Positions 63,958-64,000 of a stretch of DNA of 64,000 nucleotides are shown here, in pieces. The notes beneath the pieces are model-generated. The model saw nothing but the letters and a program-made list of their open reading frames with translations. It did no database searches and was not told the origin of the DNA. Each line of letters starts with the position of its first letter. Positions within the stretch are counted from its first letter, which is position 1. Both the position numbers and the translations under genes were made by a program. The DNA comes from Xiphophorus maculatus (taxonomy: Eukaryota > Chordata > Actinopteri > Cyprinodontiformes > Poeciliidae), in assembly GCF_002775205.1 (NCBI RefSeq), contig NC_036457.1, positions 11,074,996 through 11,138,995 on the forward strand. The letters run 5' to 3'.

Positions 63958-63988
63958 ACTTGTTTTGAACTTCTGGTTCAAAACAAGT
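63958..63988. repeat. Perfect 13-bp hairpin at the right edge
   Basis: acttgttttgaac (63958-63970) and gttcaaaacaagt (63976-63988) around a 5-base loop. Outer ttgac/gtcaa arms could extend it past a bulge. Confidence 0.8.
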
Positions 63989-64000
63989 TTTCTTGTCAAC

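Overview
The window is nuclear DNA from a ray-finned fish, probably a percomorph teleost. It is AT-rich, its genes are split by long GT-AG introns, and it is littered with decayed Tc1-like transposons, fish LINE/SINE-type tails and simple repeats. No rRNA, tRNA, CRISPR or prokaryotic feature was seen. The species cannot be fixed from the sequence.

Three protein-coding genes are supported. (1) Plus strand, 1695-3757: a four-exon ccdc167 gene encoding a 105-residue coiled-coil, tail-anchored membrane protein. (2) Minus strand, 14530-15531: an intronless reading frame for the orphan receptor GPR6 (333 residues). A splice acceptor sits 9 bases upstream of its ATG, so a 5' leader exon lies upstream. 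(3) Minus strand, 23129-63679 and running off the right edge: fig4, the Sac-family phosphoinositide 5-phosphatase. Twenty-one coding exons were rebuilt and every junction keeps frame. They give 855 residues plus a stop, corresponding to human residues ~56 to the end. The first ~55 residues lie beyond base 64000.

Layout: 1-1600, left flank with a Tc1-like 3' fragment and a strong hairpin; 1.6-4.1 kb, ccdc167; 4.1-14.1 kb, gene-free with several transposon fragments; 14.1-17.1 kb, GPR6 with a probable leader exon; 17.1-23.0 kb, gene-free with a LINE reverse-transcriptase scrap and a (TA)n/palindrome block; 23.1-64 kb, fig4 with transposon-filled introns.

The genes do not form an operon or pathway. 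FIG4 acts in PI(3,5)P2 turnover on endolysosomes, GPR6 is a constitutively active Gs-coupled receptor, and CCDC167 is poorly characterised. FIG4 next to GPR6 on the same strand matches my recollection of human 6q21; ccdc167 beside them differs from human, where it is on 6p21.

The most interesting specific observation is that the fig4 intron at 53411-55872 has the hallmarks of a minor-class (U12) intron and also carries a ~0.9 kb dead Tc1-like element. I found no evidence of a novel multi-gene system.
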